DNA from: Kitagawia praeruptora
Lineage: Eukaryota > Streptophyta > Magnoliopsida > Apiales > Apiaceae
Reading direction: 5' to 3'
Length of the DNA: 64,000 bases
Assembly: GCA_037693485.1 (NCBI GenBank)
Contig: CM075346.1
Coordinates: forward strand, 57,841,001-57,905,000
The stretch's first letter is position 1, and every line of letters starts with the position of its first letter. A model generated the notes under the pieces. That model was not told the origin of the DNA, ran no database searches, and worked only from the letters and a program-made list of their open reading frames with translations. The position numbers were made by a program, and so were the translations under genes. Below, one piece after another: positions 21,220 to 31,532 of this stretch.

Positions 21220-24020
21220 CAAGGAGCAGCAACTACGGTCTTTGTTATAAAATTATTAATATTGATAAATAAAAAGGTTGATACACTTAAATTATTTATT
21301 ATTTTTAATAAAATGGTGCCTTTTTGAATTTTGTATTCTGGAATTAAAGTAATCGTATCGATTCCCATATCTTAATCTATGAGCATATATTGAATTTGCT
21401 TGGTTGGTTGATTATAATTTGTTTTTTAATATCAACAAAGCATAGAATATGGGTAAGAAAACTCAATAACTTTGTAGAAAGATTCTACACAAAGAGAGAT
21501 ATTTGTTAACAAAAAACAATATTAAGAAAAATAAAAAAGAGAGTTTCATTTTGTTTTGGAGACTTGACATCGTGCATACTACCCTTAGTTTAGTTTTGTA
21601 ACATCTCAATGTTGTTCTAAGACATATAATTATATAGTTACATAACTTGGATACCGAGTGATATTTCATGTAATTGTCATACTTTTTTATTCATATATTT
21701 CATTTCATTTTGTGTACACGAAAAAATTCATGTGATTTAGTATTATTTTGTGTTATAATTTCGGTACACGATTCAATATCATGTCATTTTCGTTCAAGTT
21801 ACACGACATGAATGTACAAAACGATTTGTTAGGTCTACATAAGCTATTTTTGTGTTCTAATTTCGGGTACACGATTCAATATCATGTCATTTTCGTTCAA
21901 GACCCTAAAGTACACAACATGAATGTGCAAAATGATTTTTCAGGTCTACATAAGCTATTTCTTCTTATATGTCGGAAAATATACTCACTCTTAAAGAAAA
22001 ATGAATTTCATGTTATTTAACCTAATATCTAAATTACAAGGGCACATATATAACAATGTGATTATGTGTTTATACATTACAAACTTGATTTCAATTTTAT
22101 GGACAATAGCTTATTTTCACAAGTTAGTCAAATAGAAAAAAAAGATAAGTGATACTTATTTTCATATGTCTTATTTTAAGAGTAAATTAAACTAAAATTT
22201 ATTATACCATGTTTTAATAGAAAAGAATAAAAAAATCCAACATACAAACTTCCAAACTGAAATTGCACATTTTAAGTTGTTTTTACAAATAAGCTAAGGT
22301 CAATCACCACAAACTCTAACAATCATACGTTACTTCAAGAATGCGATATATTGAATTTGTTTGCTTAGTTGATAATATTTATTTTTCAAAAGTAAATCAA
22401 TTCATTAATAAAAGGAGATATAATTTGTAAAAAAGTTATTGAACGATCACATAACAAACTAGATTAGATAAAAGTTTCTATTGTTATAACTACGTACGTT
22501 TCATGTATCTTGCACAGTAAATATCCTTTCTCATATTGCTGCAACCTTTTTTTGATAGATAGTCTAATGATTTATTGGAGTCGTGAGGATTGAGTGTATA
22601 CATTTTTAATATGTAATCGAAAAAAATTAACCACGACCATACATATATTTTCAATGTATTAATATAATAAATATTTTAAGGATCCAATATTGAATAAATA
22701 TACCGAATTCTCAGAATATGGGTGAAAAATTTGTTAACATAGTTCTTAGAAATATTCTCTAACAAAGAGAGAAATAAAAATGAAAGCTAAATTTTTAAAA
22801 AATAAAATAAAGAGGAGTTTTGAACTTTTCAACGGGGGTTGTATTTGTTTTAATGATTGGTTCATAATATTAATATTAATTCAATTGGTATGAATTCACC
22901 GATAAATAATTTTAATACTTAAGTTAATTAACATTCCAATAAAATTGTATTTTTTTCTAAATAATAATTAAATTAATATATTTATATTATTGATAACTAG
23001 ATAGGACAATACATATAAAGTTATATATTGTTTCTAATAAAAGGTGCCCACTTATTTTGTATTCTTGAATTCAAATAATTGTACTCAATTCTTATATCTT
23101 AATCTAAGAGCAAACATATTGAATTTACTTGGTTGGTTAATAATATTTATTTTTAATATCAACAAAACCTTAAATAAAGGTAAAAATTTTAATAACTTGG
23201 TAGATAGATTCTAATCAAACAGGGATATTAATTAACAATAAAGATTTATTTTTTTTTAAAAAGAGGGCTTCATTTTGATGTACTCTACTCTTAATTTTAT
23301 TTTGTAGCATCTCAATGTTGTTTTCAATGATATAGTAACATACTTAGATAACTTGGGCATAGAGTAACATTACATGTAATTGTCATGATTTTTTTTTCGC
23401 ATATTATTTTCGTTTCGTGAAAAATAATTATTGCGTAGTTTAGTACTCCCTCCATCCTATTGAATTCTTAACATTTGAGATATAAGACTCGGTATGCATT
23501 TTAAGGTGTATATAAAGTATAATTCCATAATTTATTTTTTAATTTTATTTTTAAAGCAAAAGTTTTAACATTAAATTTTTATTCAAAAGAAAAAAATAAT
23601 TTAAAATAATTAATGAAACTATACTTTATAGAAATCTTAAAATCCGTGCCGAAACCTCTGTCCCAAATGTTAAGAATTCAAAGGAACGGATGGAGTAGCA
23701 TTTTGTGTTCGATTCATGGGTACATAAAAGAATTTCATGTCATTTTCATGCAAGACCCGAAAGACACATGGCATGAATGTACACAACACATACGATTTTC
23801 CCGATCTACGTAAGCGCTTTATTTTAATATATGTTGGAAAAATATACTCACTGTTAAATGAAAAATGAATTTCATGTTTTTTAACCTGGTAATTAAATTA
23901 CAAGGACACATATATAATAATGTGATTACGTGTTTATATATGACACATTTGATTTTAGTTTCATGTACAGTTTTCTATTTTAACATGTTGGTCAAATAGA
24001 AAAAAGATAGGCGATACTCA
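21100..24020 (+). repeat. old tandem duplication, unit about 1.7 kb, diverged
   Basis: The same series of phrases occurs twice: ATATCTTAATCTA..GAGCA / ATTGAATTT..TTGGTTGG / AACATCTCAATGTTGTT (first copy from about 21368, second from about 23093), then CATGTCATTTT..CAAGACCC..AAG, then CACATATATAA.AATGTGATTA.GTGTTTATA (22042 and 23907). Within the first copy, TGTGTT.TAATTTCGG..TACACGATTC is itself duplicated at about 21750 and 21853. Another copy of the ATTGAATTTGTTTGG segment is at 35652, to the right of the LINE. The (GA)n run at 21185-21213 lies at the left margin. ORFs here are not conserved between copies. Confidence 0.65.
23446..23695. mobile_element. Stowaway-type MITE, 250 bp, TA target duplication
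   Basis: Begins CTCCCTCCATCCTATTGAATT and ends, reverse complemented, CTCCATCCGTTCCTTTGAATT, flanked by TA at 23444-23445 and 23696-23697. This is the standard Tc1/mariner-derived Stowaway terminus. The paralogous sequence at about 21733-21750 (GATTTAGTATTATTTTGTG) is the unoccupied site. Confidence 0.88.
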
Positions 24021-24352
24021 TTTTTCAAATGCCTTATTTTACGCATTTGGCTAACAACGGGTTAGATTTGATCCAAATTTTGTAAATTCCAAACCCACAT
24101 CCAAATATTTTTGGGTTTTAAAAATAAATCCAAATCCAAAAATAAATATCTAAAACCAAATTCGTCGGATTTCGAATTAAATTTGTTTTTTTTTGGTATA
24201 CGAAATTAGTAATAATGTAGTCAAAATTTAAATAATTGCTAAACGCAAACAATATTAATTATATTTATACAAAAATTAAATATTAAAATGATTAACTTAA
24301 GTATTCAAATATAACATATTGTACGAACTAACATACTAAATATAATTTAAAT

Positions 24353-24643
24353 ATGTTAAAAAATAATTCTTTTTATACACATAAATCAAGAAATGGTAAG
24401 AACCCATTTGAAATAGGGCTAGGCCTCAAGAAAACTTTGAGAGGTAAAGCTAAAGGGATAAAAAAAGCAAAGTCCAAAAATATTTCTCTTCTCAAGGTTA
24501 TACCAGAAGATCAAATCTTAACTCCGAGGGATGAAGCTAGCTTGATTAGTGAATCAGCTCTACTGATGGGTTTGGACTTACCCCAGAACTTGGAGCATTC
24601 AAATCAATTAATAGCTTCTCAATTAGAAGCAGGCACTCTTTGA
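24353..24643 (+). CDS. probable C-terminal remnant of LINE ORF1
   Basis: 96-codon frame directly before the endonuclease ORF, with one base between them. It is Lys-rich at first (GKAKGIKKAKSKNISLLKVI), then acidic/hydrophobic. The usual ORF1 nucleic-acid-binding domain and CCHC knuckle are not seen, so only the C-terminus of ORF1, if that, survives. Position is the main evidence. Confidence 0.35.
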   Translation: MLKNNSFYTHKSRNGKNPFEIGLGLKKTLRGKAKGIKKAKSKNISLLKVIPEDQILTPRDEASLISESALLMGLDLPQNLEHSNQLIASQLEAGTL

Positions 24644-24644
24644 T

Positions 24645-27600
24645 ATGGTAAGATATCTTGTCTTAGTATCAGATAGTCGTGTATTTAAAATGGAGCTTGT
24701 TTTGGTGTCTTGGAACCTTAGAGGTTTGAATAATGCATTTGCAAAAAGGTGTGTGAAGGAATATATGTCGTTTCACAAAGTGAATATTTTGTGTATTCAA
24801 GAAACTAAGATAGAGTGTTGGAATGACACAGTTAGCAGAAATTTGTGGGATACAGATTCTTTCAAGTGGTATGGTCAAGGTTCTATAGGACTTTCGGGTG
24901 GTCTTGTTACTGTGTGGGATTTATCAGTATTCAAATGTGTAGGTCTTGCTCAGGATCAAAATTGGATATGGACTGTTCTGGAATCTTTGCATGATCAGAG
25001 AAGACTTAATATTATCAATGTTTATGCTCCTCAAAAACATAAAGCCAAGAGGAGATTATGGTCTAAACTATGCGAAATCATGGATGTGGTTCAAGGTGAG
25101 GCTCTGTGTATAGTGGGTGATTTTAACTGTATCAAGAATGCGAAAGAAGCTGCAAGCTGTGTTTATACCAGAACTGGTTCCTCTGAATTTAATGACTTTA
25201 TAGAGCACAATAACCTGTTTGATCTGGAGGCAAAGAATGGAGTGTTTACCTGGTTTGGACCATGTAATAAAAAGAGCAGGCTTGACAGAGTTTTGGTGGA
25301 CTCTATCTGGTTGAATTTGGGAGAATGGTGTCTTGAATCCCTTAGTAGAAAATCTTCTGATCATAAGGCTCTAAAACTATTTCTTAAAGCTGATAAATGG
25401 GGTCCTAAACCTTTTAAAATATTCAACTATTGGCTTAATGAAGTCTCTCTTCAAGATATTCTGAAGCAATTTTGGATGAATAACAAGTGTTCTAATGATA
25501 ACGCTCATGTGACCTTGAAAAAAAGCCAAATTTGAGATCAAGCAATGGGCAAAAAATTTCAACAATGTCACAGACAGAAGGATTAAATGGCTTGGAAATC
25601 ATTTGGATCTAGAAGAGCAGAAGGCTTCCCCAGTTAAAGATTTTGTTCAATTCAGATATGAGCTAGAACGTCTGTATGATGTGAAAGAAGAGATGCTCAA
25701 ACAAAAATCGAGATTGTCTTGGAATTTGAAAGGAGATAGAAACACTAGATTTTTTCACCAAGCAGTTCAGAGAAGAAATCACAGAAACAGGATCCAAAAA
25801 TTATATTGGGAAGGCTCTTGGATTTCTAACCCTTCTCAAATCAGAGGTATTTTTTTTGAGCATTTCAGGAATTTTTTTAGTGCTAAATCTTCACAACGAG
25901 TGTTCACTCTAGGCTCATTAGTAGACAAAAAACTTTCTGTTGTTGATAGTGAATATTTAGAAAAAGATATTTCAATGGAGGAGGTGGAATGTGCGCTTAA
26001 TCAATTAGGTGAAAAGAAAGCGCCAGGTCCGGATGGCTTCAACATTGGGTGTCTTAAAAGATTTTGGCCAGACATTAAAGAAAAAATTCTTCAATCTTTG
26101 CAAGAATTTTCTCAATTCTCAGTCCTACTAAAGGGATTTAATTCCTCTTTCATAGTTCTTATCCCTAAAGTACAAATTCCGACTTCGGTTCATGAGTTTA
26201 GACCAATTATTCTAATAAACTCGTCAGTAAAGATCCTGACTAAGGTGTTGGCAAGCAGACTTGGTCATGTTATGAATGATCTCATTGATGACACACAAAC
26301 AGCGTTTAGCGTTTATTAAAGGGAGACAAGCCTCTGAGAGCATTCTACGTGCTTCGGAAGCTTATCATTTTATCAAAACAAGAAAAAGTGGAGATCTCAT
26401 TCTAAAGCTTGATTTTGAAAAAGCTTTCGACACGGTGAATTGGGAGTTTTTGTTCGAATTGTTTCAGAAGATTGGTTTTGGTCCTAGATGGATAAAATGG
26501 ATTAAAGGATATTTCAATTCAGTTAGGGTATCGGTGTTAGTAAATGGTAGCCCTTCGAAAGAATTCTCTCCGAAAAGAGGGTTACGTCAGGGAGACCCTC
26601 TCTCACCATTACTCTATAATTTAGTGGCAGAAGTGCTGAATCTCATGCTCAAAAAAGCTAATGGTAAAGGCTTATTTAAAGGGGTCTCAATGAGCAACAA
26701 CGCAGAACAACTCACTCACTTGCAGTTTGCTGATGACACAGTTATTTTCATTGAGGCTTCCTTGGAATCGATCAGGTCAGTCAAAAGAATTCTACAATGT
26801 TTCCAGATTATCTCAGGCCTCAAAATAAATTTTCACAAAAGTCATTTATTCTCTTGTGAAAGTAATGATTCAATAGCTGCATTAGGAGCTCAAATTCTGG
26901 GTTGCAAGGTGGGTAAATGGCCTATGTACTACTTAGGCGCCCCGATAGGTTGTTCACCTAAACGAAAAATTTTCTGGGCTCCACTAATACAGAAAATGAG
27001 TAACAAACTTGCTAAGTGGAAATCTGTTTCCTTAAATAAAGCAGGAAAATTGGTTCTTTTGAAAGCTTCCCTTGATAGTTTGCCAATTTATTGGCTGAGT
27101 CTCTTTAAAGTGCCGATAGGGGTTTGTAGACAGTTAGATAAAATCAGAAGAGACTTCTTTTGGAGTAAAGATGGCTCCTTATCAGGTGCAAGGAGAATAC
27201 ACACAATTAAATGGAATTATATTGCTAAGCCTAAGTATCAAGGTGGTTTAGGGGTGTCTAATTTGCAAGCAAGAAATTTAGCTCTTTTGAGTAAATGGAT
27301 AGGGAAATGGTTCTCTGAGAGGGATAAAAAATGGAATAAAGTTTTGAGACATAAATATTCGATCCCTTTAGGAGCCCCTCTTGAAAGTTGTAGAGAAATT
27401 AATAAATCTTCATACATCTTCTCAAGCATTCAGAGTGTCTTTGACGCTAATATGGATATCAATTTGTCAAAAAATGATTTTAAATGGATAGTTGGTGTTG
27501 GTGAACATGTGCTTTTCTGGGTGTATCATTGGTCTGAAGAAGGTATTCTTTGCGAAAAATTTAAGAGAATCTTCTCTTGATCTGTGTGGAAAAATGCTAC

Positions 27601-28762
27601 TTTGAAGCATTTTGTAGAGATTTCAAGATCCGGTGATTTGTTTGATATGTCACATTGGGTGAGACCGCTTAGAGAATGGGAGAAGAGTGAAGTCATCAAG
27701 ATTTGGATCTTAATTGATAAACAGACTTTCTCTTCTAATAAAGACATGTTGATTTGGTGCCCCTCAGGTAAACCATTTTCTGTGCAGGACTGCTACCAAT
27801 TTATCTTGCCACCACTTGCTTCTCTACCATTAGAACTTAGAATCTTATGGAGGCTCAAATTACCACCAAAAGTGCAGTTCTTTTTATGGTGCTTAATCTC
27901 AAACTCTCTTCCTACTTCATCTCTATTATCCTCTAGGATTAAGAATAGTTCATTTTCACCCATTTGCTCTAGATGTGGAGTTCATCACGAAACACAAGAT
28001 CATCTTTTTTGGGAATGTGATGATTCAAGATGGGTTTGGGAATTTATTCAGTCGTGGTGGAACCTTAGATTTTCTAAACAAACGTGCTGGACTTCATTAT
28101 TGAAAATCAAAAGTCCAACGGTGAGAATGGCTTTTGGAATCACTTTATCTGCTACGTTATGGTCATTGTGGCTTTGTAGAAATATTTTAGTCTTTGAAGG
28201 AAAGAGATGTAGTAGAGAATCGCTGAAAAAACTCATTTTGTTGCGCTCCTTAAAATGGTGTGAAGTTTCAGACTTAGTAGAGTTGCAGATGTCAACGCTT
28301 TGGGAAGTCAACCCAGTGGGTGTTATACTTTTAAATAATAAACTTGCAAAGAGTAGGCTATTAGATAGTCATTCAGATCTTATAGGATTTGTTGATGCCT
28401 CCTGGAAAAAGTCTAGTGAAGGAAGAATTAGTGCAGGGATAGGTGGTTGTCTTAAGGATGGGGCAGGTAATCTACTCTTCATTTTTTCAGGACCTTCGAA
28501 TGCGACTTCGGTAGTGTCTTGTGAATCTGAAGCTTTAGAATTCCTCTTGAAGCATGTTATAGATTATCCAGGAATCAAAAATCAAGTTACAATTTTTTCG
28601 GACAGTTGGGAATTAGTTAATGCAACCCAGAGACTGAAATTCTTGAACGAGGATTTCTGGTTCATCAGTACTGATCTACGTTCTATTTTAAAGACGACCA
28701 ATTTCAGAGTAGCAAAGTTAAGTCGCTTGCTCAATACAGAGGCTGACAGTCTTGCCTCATAG
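24645..28762 (+). pseudogene. LINE ORF2: endonuclease, RT, zinc-finger region, RNase H
   Basis: Pieces in order: APE-type endonuclease (24645-25535; VSWNLRGLNN, CIQETKIE, VYAPQ, GDFNCI, SRLDRVLV, SDHKAL), RT N-terminus (25603-26319; GEKKAPGPDGF, FRPIILINS), RT core (26276-27580; LDFEKAFDTVNW, RQGDPLSPLLYNLVAEVLN, FADD), then zinc region and RNase H (27584-28762; CSRCGVHHETQDHLFWEC, FVDASW, ATSVVSCESEALEF). Lesions: a frameshift near 25530, another near 26300, TGA at 27578-27580 in frame, and TAG at 28760-28762 where the minus-strand relative has Gln. Endonuclease nicks target DNA and RT copies from the nick. Confidence 0.88.
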
Positions 28763-29070
28763 GGTGCTAGTAGAGTTAAAACAATTTTTGCGTGGTGTTG
28801 AGTTTTTTTTTTTTTCCAGTTAGTGGGCTTTGTTATTTTTTAGTCTGGTGGGCTAGGTGTGTGTATTCTCATATTTTCTAAGCCTTAATGGCTAGAGGCT
28901 AGAGGTTTGTGTTATTTATTGCAGTTCTAATGTATTGGGCTTTAAAAGAGGCCCAATATTCTCTCTTTTATTTATTTTCTATACAAGATTCAGGGTTTTT
29001 TGTTTGAGTTTTATTTCAAGGAAAATTGAACAGTCAGGAGAGATTGATAGCTGGTGACGCTTAGGGAATA
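28763..29070 (+). other. LINE inter-ORF region
   Basis: Non-coding, T- and G-rich, with a T run at 28806. It contains a GGGCTTTAAAAGAGGCCCAAT segment. The minus-strand LINE has a comparable gap (14817-14912) with the GGGCT..GGCTT wording, so it appears to be family sequence. Confidence 0.5.
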
Positions 29071-29637
29071 GTGCGAGCTATATTGGAATTTATAACAGAG
29101 GGGTTTAGAGGGGTTTATAATGTCTTCTCCCTTCATTGTTCTTTTCTCATTACCTTCCTCTCTTCTGCTGCATCTCTCATATCTATCATGGTGGATGTGG
29201 GAATTCGTTGGTCCCTTCCAAAGGACGGCTTCTTCAAGATCAATGTTCATGGTTCCTTTTTCGAAGAAGCTCTTCCTAACGTCAACAAATCTGGAATTGG
29301 AATTGTAATAAGGGATGAAAAGGGTACTATAGTGCATATGTATGCTGGGTCTTTAGGCATTCAAGAAAGAAGGTTGAATGAGTTTTATGCAATGCTCTAT
29401 GCATTACGTAAAGCTTTCTTCGGTGATTATCATTTGTTGGAGCTTGAATCTGATCATCCGGGGGCTCATTGGGAATGGCGTCACTCTCGTTTTGTTTGTG
29501 AGGTTCCGGAGCATGAGTTTGTTATTAGACAGCTAAACACCAGAAAAGAGGATACGAATTTTGTCATCGATGAGGTCTCGGTTGGGGAAGAATGCAACAG
29601 GCTGGCTATTTATCTAGCCCTTTTTGGTGCTAATAAC

Positions 29638-30134
29638 TGTTGGATATTTTAGTGTAATTGGATTGGCTAGTTGATCAATGTAATCGTAATGCTACATCGA
29701 ACAAGTCAGGAGAATGCGGAGTGTATGCTTTGTTCGAGTTCGTTATGATTTCAGAATTATTGTTTATGAGACATGTCTATTGGCATCAAACACATCTGTT
29801 AGAATGAGATGTGTCTATTGGAAAAGACACACCTTGAGGTGTGTCTATTGGCATTGGACATGACTGTTGGAAATGAGATGTGTCTATTGGAAAAGACACA
29901 TCTTGAGGTGTGTCTATTGGCAAAAGATACATCTATTGACATCTATAAATAGGTGTGGCATTGATCATTTTCAGTAGAGGTTCATTCTGAAATACATAGC
30001 AAAATACATTCTCTCTTCTTGCAGATTTTCTGATTTTATCCGATTGAATTATTTGGGTGAACCACAAATAACTTCAATCTGAAAGTGTTCACACGACTTC
30101 AGAAAAATCCAAGTTATCACCCAACTCCCCAACA
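29638..30134 (+). repeat. copia 5' LTR with enhancer-like repeats and TATA box
   Basis: TGTTGG...CCAACA ends. TATAAAT at 29944-29950 is the likely promoter, with transcription expected a few tens of bases downstream. Upstream are units GAGATGTGTCTATTGGAAAA at 29806 and 29875 (69 bp apart) plus a shorter version at 29768. Each full unit contains the inverted pair TGTGTCT/AGACACA, as in LTR enhancers that bind host factors. Confidence 0.9.
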
Positions 30135-30161
30135 AAGATTGAAGTTATCTATTTTCTGAAG
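30135..30161 (+). promoter_or_regulatory. region where the primer-binding site should be; self-complementary to LTR
   Basis: The bases after the LTR do not match tRNA-iMet (no TGGTATCAGAGC). AGATTGAAGTTAT (30136-30148) is the exact complement of ATAACTTCAATCT (30068-30080) in the LTR, and TTTTCTGAAG (30152-30161) complements CTTCAGAAAA (30097-30106). Both LTR segments would be in the RNA if transcription starts after the TATA box. Confidence 0.5.
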
Positions 30162-31532
30162 ATGGCGAACTCAGAATCTACAAAAGACATGACAAGCAAG
30201 TTTGCAAAGTTGGACAAGTTTGAGGGTCAGGATTTTAGAAGATGGCAAAAGAAGATGCATTTTCTATTGACAACGCTGAAGGTTGTATATGTTTTGAGTA
30301 CCCCCATTCCAGAAGTGGTTGAGGATGAAACCGCTGAACAAACAAGGAGGCGTTGCAAATGGGAAAACGCTGATTACATCTGCCGCGGTCACATCTTAAA
30401 CGGTATGTCTGATTCCCTTTTCGATGTATATCAAAATGTTGAGTCAGCAAAAGAATTGTGGGATTCTTTTGAATCCAAGTACATGGCAGAAGATGCTTCT
30501 AGTAAGAAGTTTCTGGTCAGTAATTTTATGAATTATAAAATGGTCGATTCTAGACCGGTGATGGAACAATACAATGAATTGTTAAGGATTCTGGGTCAGT
30601 TTGCCCAACACAATCTGAAGATGGATGAATCTATCTCAGTTTCTGGTGTTATAGACAAACTACCACCATCATGGAAGGATTTTAAACACTCCTTGAAACA
30701 TAACAAAGAGGATATGACTCTGGTTCAACTTGGAAGTCACTTCAGAATTGAAGAGGCTTTTAGGACTCAAGAAATTGAGAATAATCCTAAGGGCAAGAAC
30801 CAAGTCGGTAACTCTTCTGTGAATATAGTTGAAGATGGTGGATCTTCTAAGAATTCTAAGTATGGCAAGGGTGATAAACGAAAGTTTAAAGGAAACAACA
30901 ACAATTCTTCCAACAAAAGGCCTAAGATGGCATGTTGGAAGTGTGGCAAACCTGGACATTTCAAGAAGGATTGTCGGGTTGGTAAAGGCAAGCAAGAAAA
31001 GCAAAATGCTGGTCCAAGTGGATCCAAGGATCCAGAAAAGCAACAAGGTCAGATTTTAATGCAAAATTGTTATTCTAGTCAAAATTATGTGTCACTAATA
31101 TCTGAGGCATTTTATGTGCAGGATGACAATGTTGCTTGGTGGATTGATTCAGGAGCAACGAGTCATGTTTGCAAAGATCTTCGTTGGTTCATAGATTTTC
31201 AACCAATTGAAGATGGATCTATCTTAAAGATGGGAAATGTTGCAACTGAACCGATCAAAGGACTAGGAAATGTCAAGATAGTTTTTACTTCTGGCAAATG
31301 TATATTGTTAAATAAAGTGTTGTATGTTCCTGGGATTCGGAAGAATCTCTTGTCTGGTGTTGTATTGAACAATTGTGGATATAAACAAGTTTATGAAAGT
31401 GACAAATATATATTATCAAAACATGGCTCTTTTGTTGGCTTTGGCTATTTGTGTAATGGCATGTTTATGTTGAATGTAAATACTCCATTTATTGATGAAT
31501 CTGCTTGCATGGCTTCTACTAGTACTAGCTAA
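30162..31532 (+). CDS. copia Gag and protease
   Basis: 456 codons from ATG 30162, 27 bases past the LTR. Copia-type gag (residues ~1-210; FEGQDFRRWQKKMHFLLTTL, ESAKELWDSFESKY), a basic linker, one CCHC knuckle CWKCGKPGHFKKDC (~258-271), then protease with WWIDSGATSHVC (~326-337). It makes the particle and cuts the polyprotein. The frame ends at 31530-31532, just before the region where relatives continue into integrase; the downstream frame begins in the +1 register. Confidence 0.92.
   Translation: MANSESTKDMTSKFAKLDKFEGQDFRRWQKKMHFLLTTLKVVYVLSTPIPEVVEDETAEQTRRRCKWENADYICRGHILNGMSDSLFDVYQNVESAKELWDSFESKYMAEDASSKKFLVSNFMNYKMVDSRPVMEQYNELLRILGQFAQHNLKMDESISVSGVIDKLPPSWKDFKHSLKHNKEDMTLVQLGSHFRIEEAFRTQEIENNPKGKNQVGNSSVNIVEDGGSSKNSKYGKGDKRKFKGNNNNSSNKRPKMACWKCGKPGHFKKDCRVGKGKQEKQNAGPSGSKDPEKQQGQILMQNCYSSQNYVSLISEAFYVQDDNVAWWIDSGATSHVCKDLRWFIDFQPIEDGSILKMGNVATEPIKGLGNVKIVFTSGKCILLNKVLYVPGIRKNLLSGVVLNNCGYKQVYESDKYILSKHGSFVGFGYLCNGMFMLNVNTPFIDESACMASTSTS

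Noticed and set aside
21748..22020. 90-codon ORF with an internal repeat (FSFKLHDMNVQND / FVQDPKVHNMNVQND)
   Set aside because: The protein repeat only mirrors a DNA duplication in non-coding repeat sequence, and the paralogous copy at 23.7 kb does not keep the frame.
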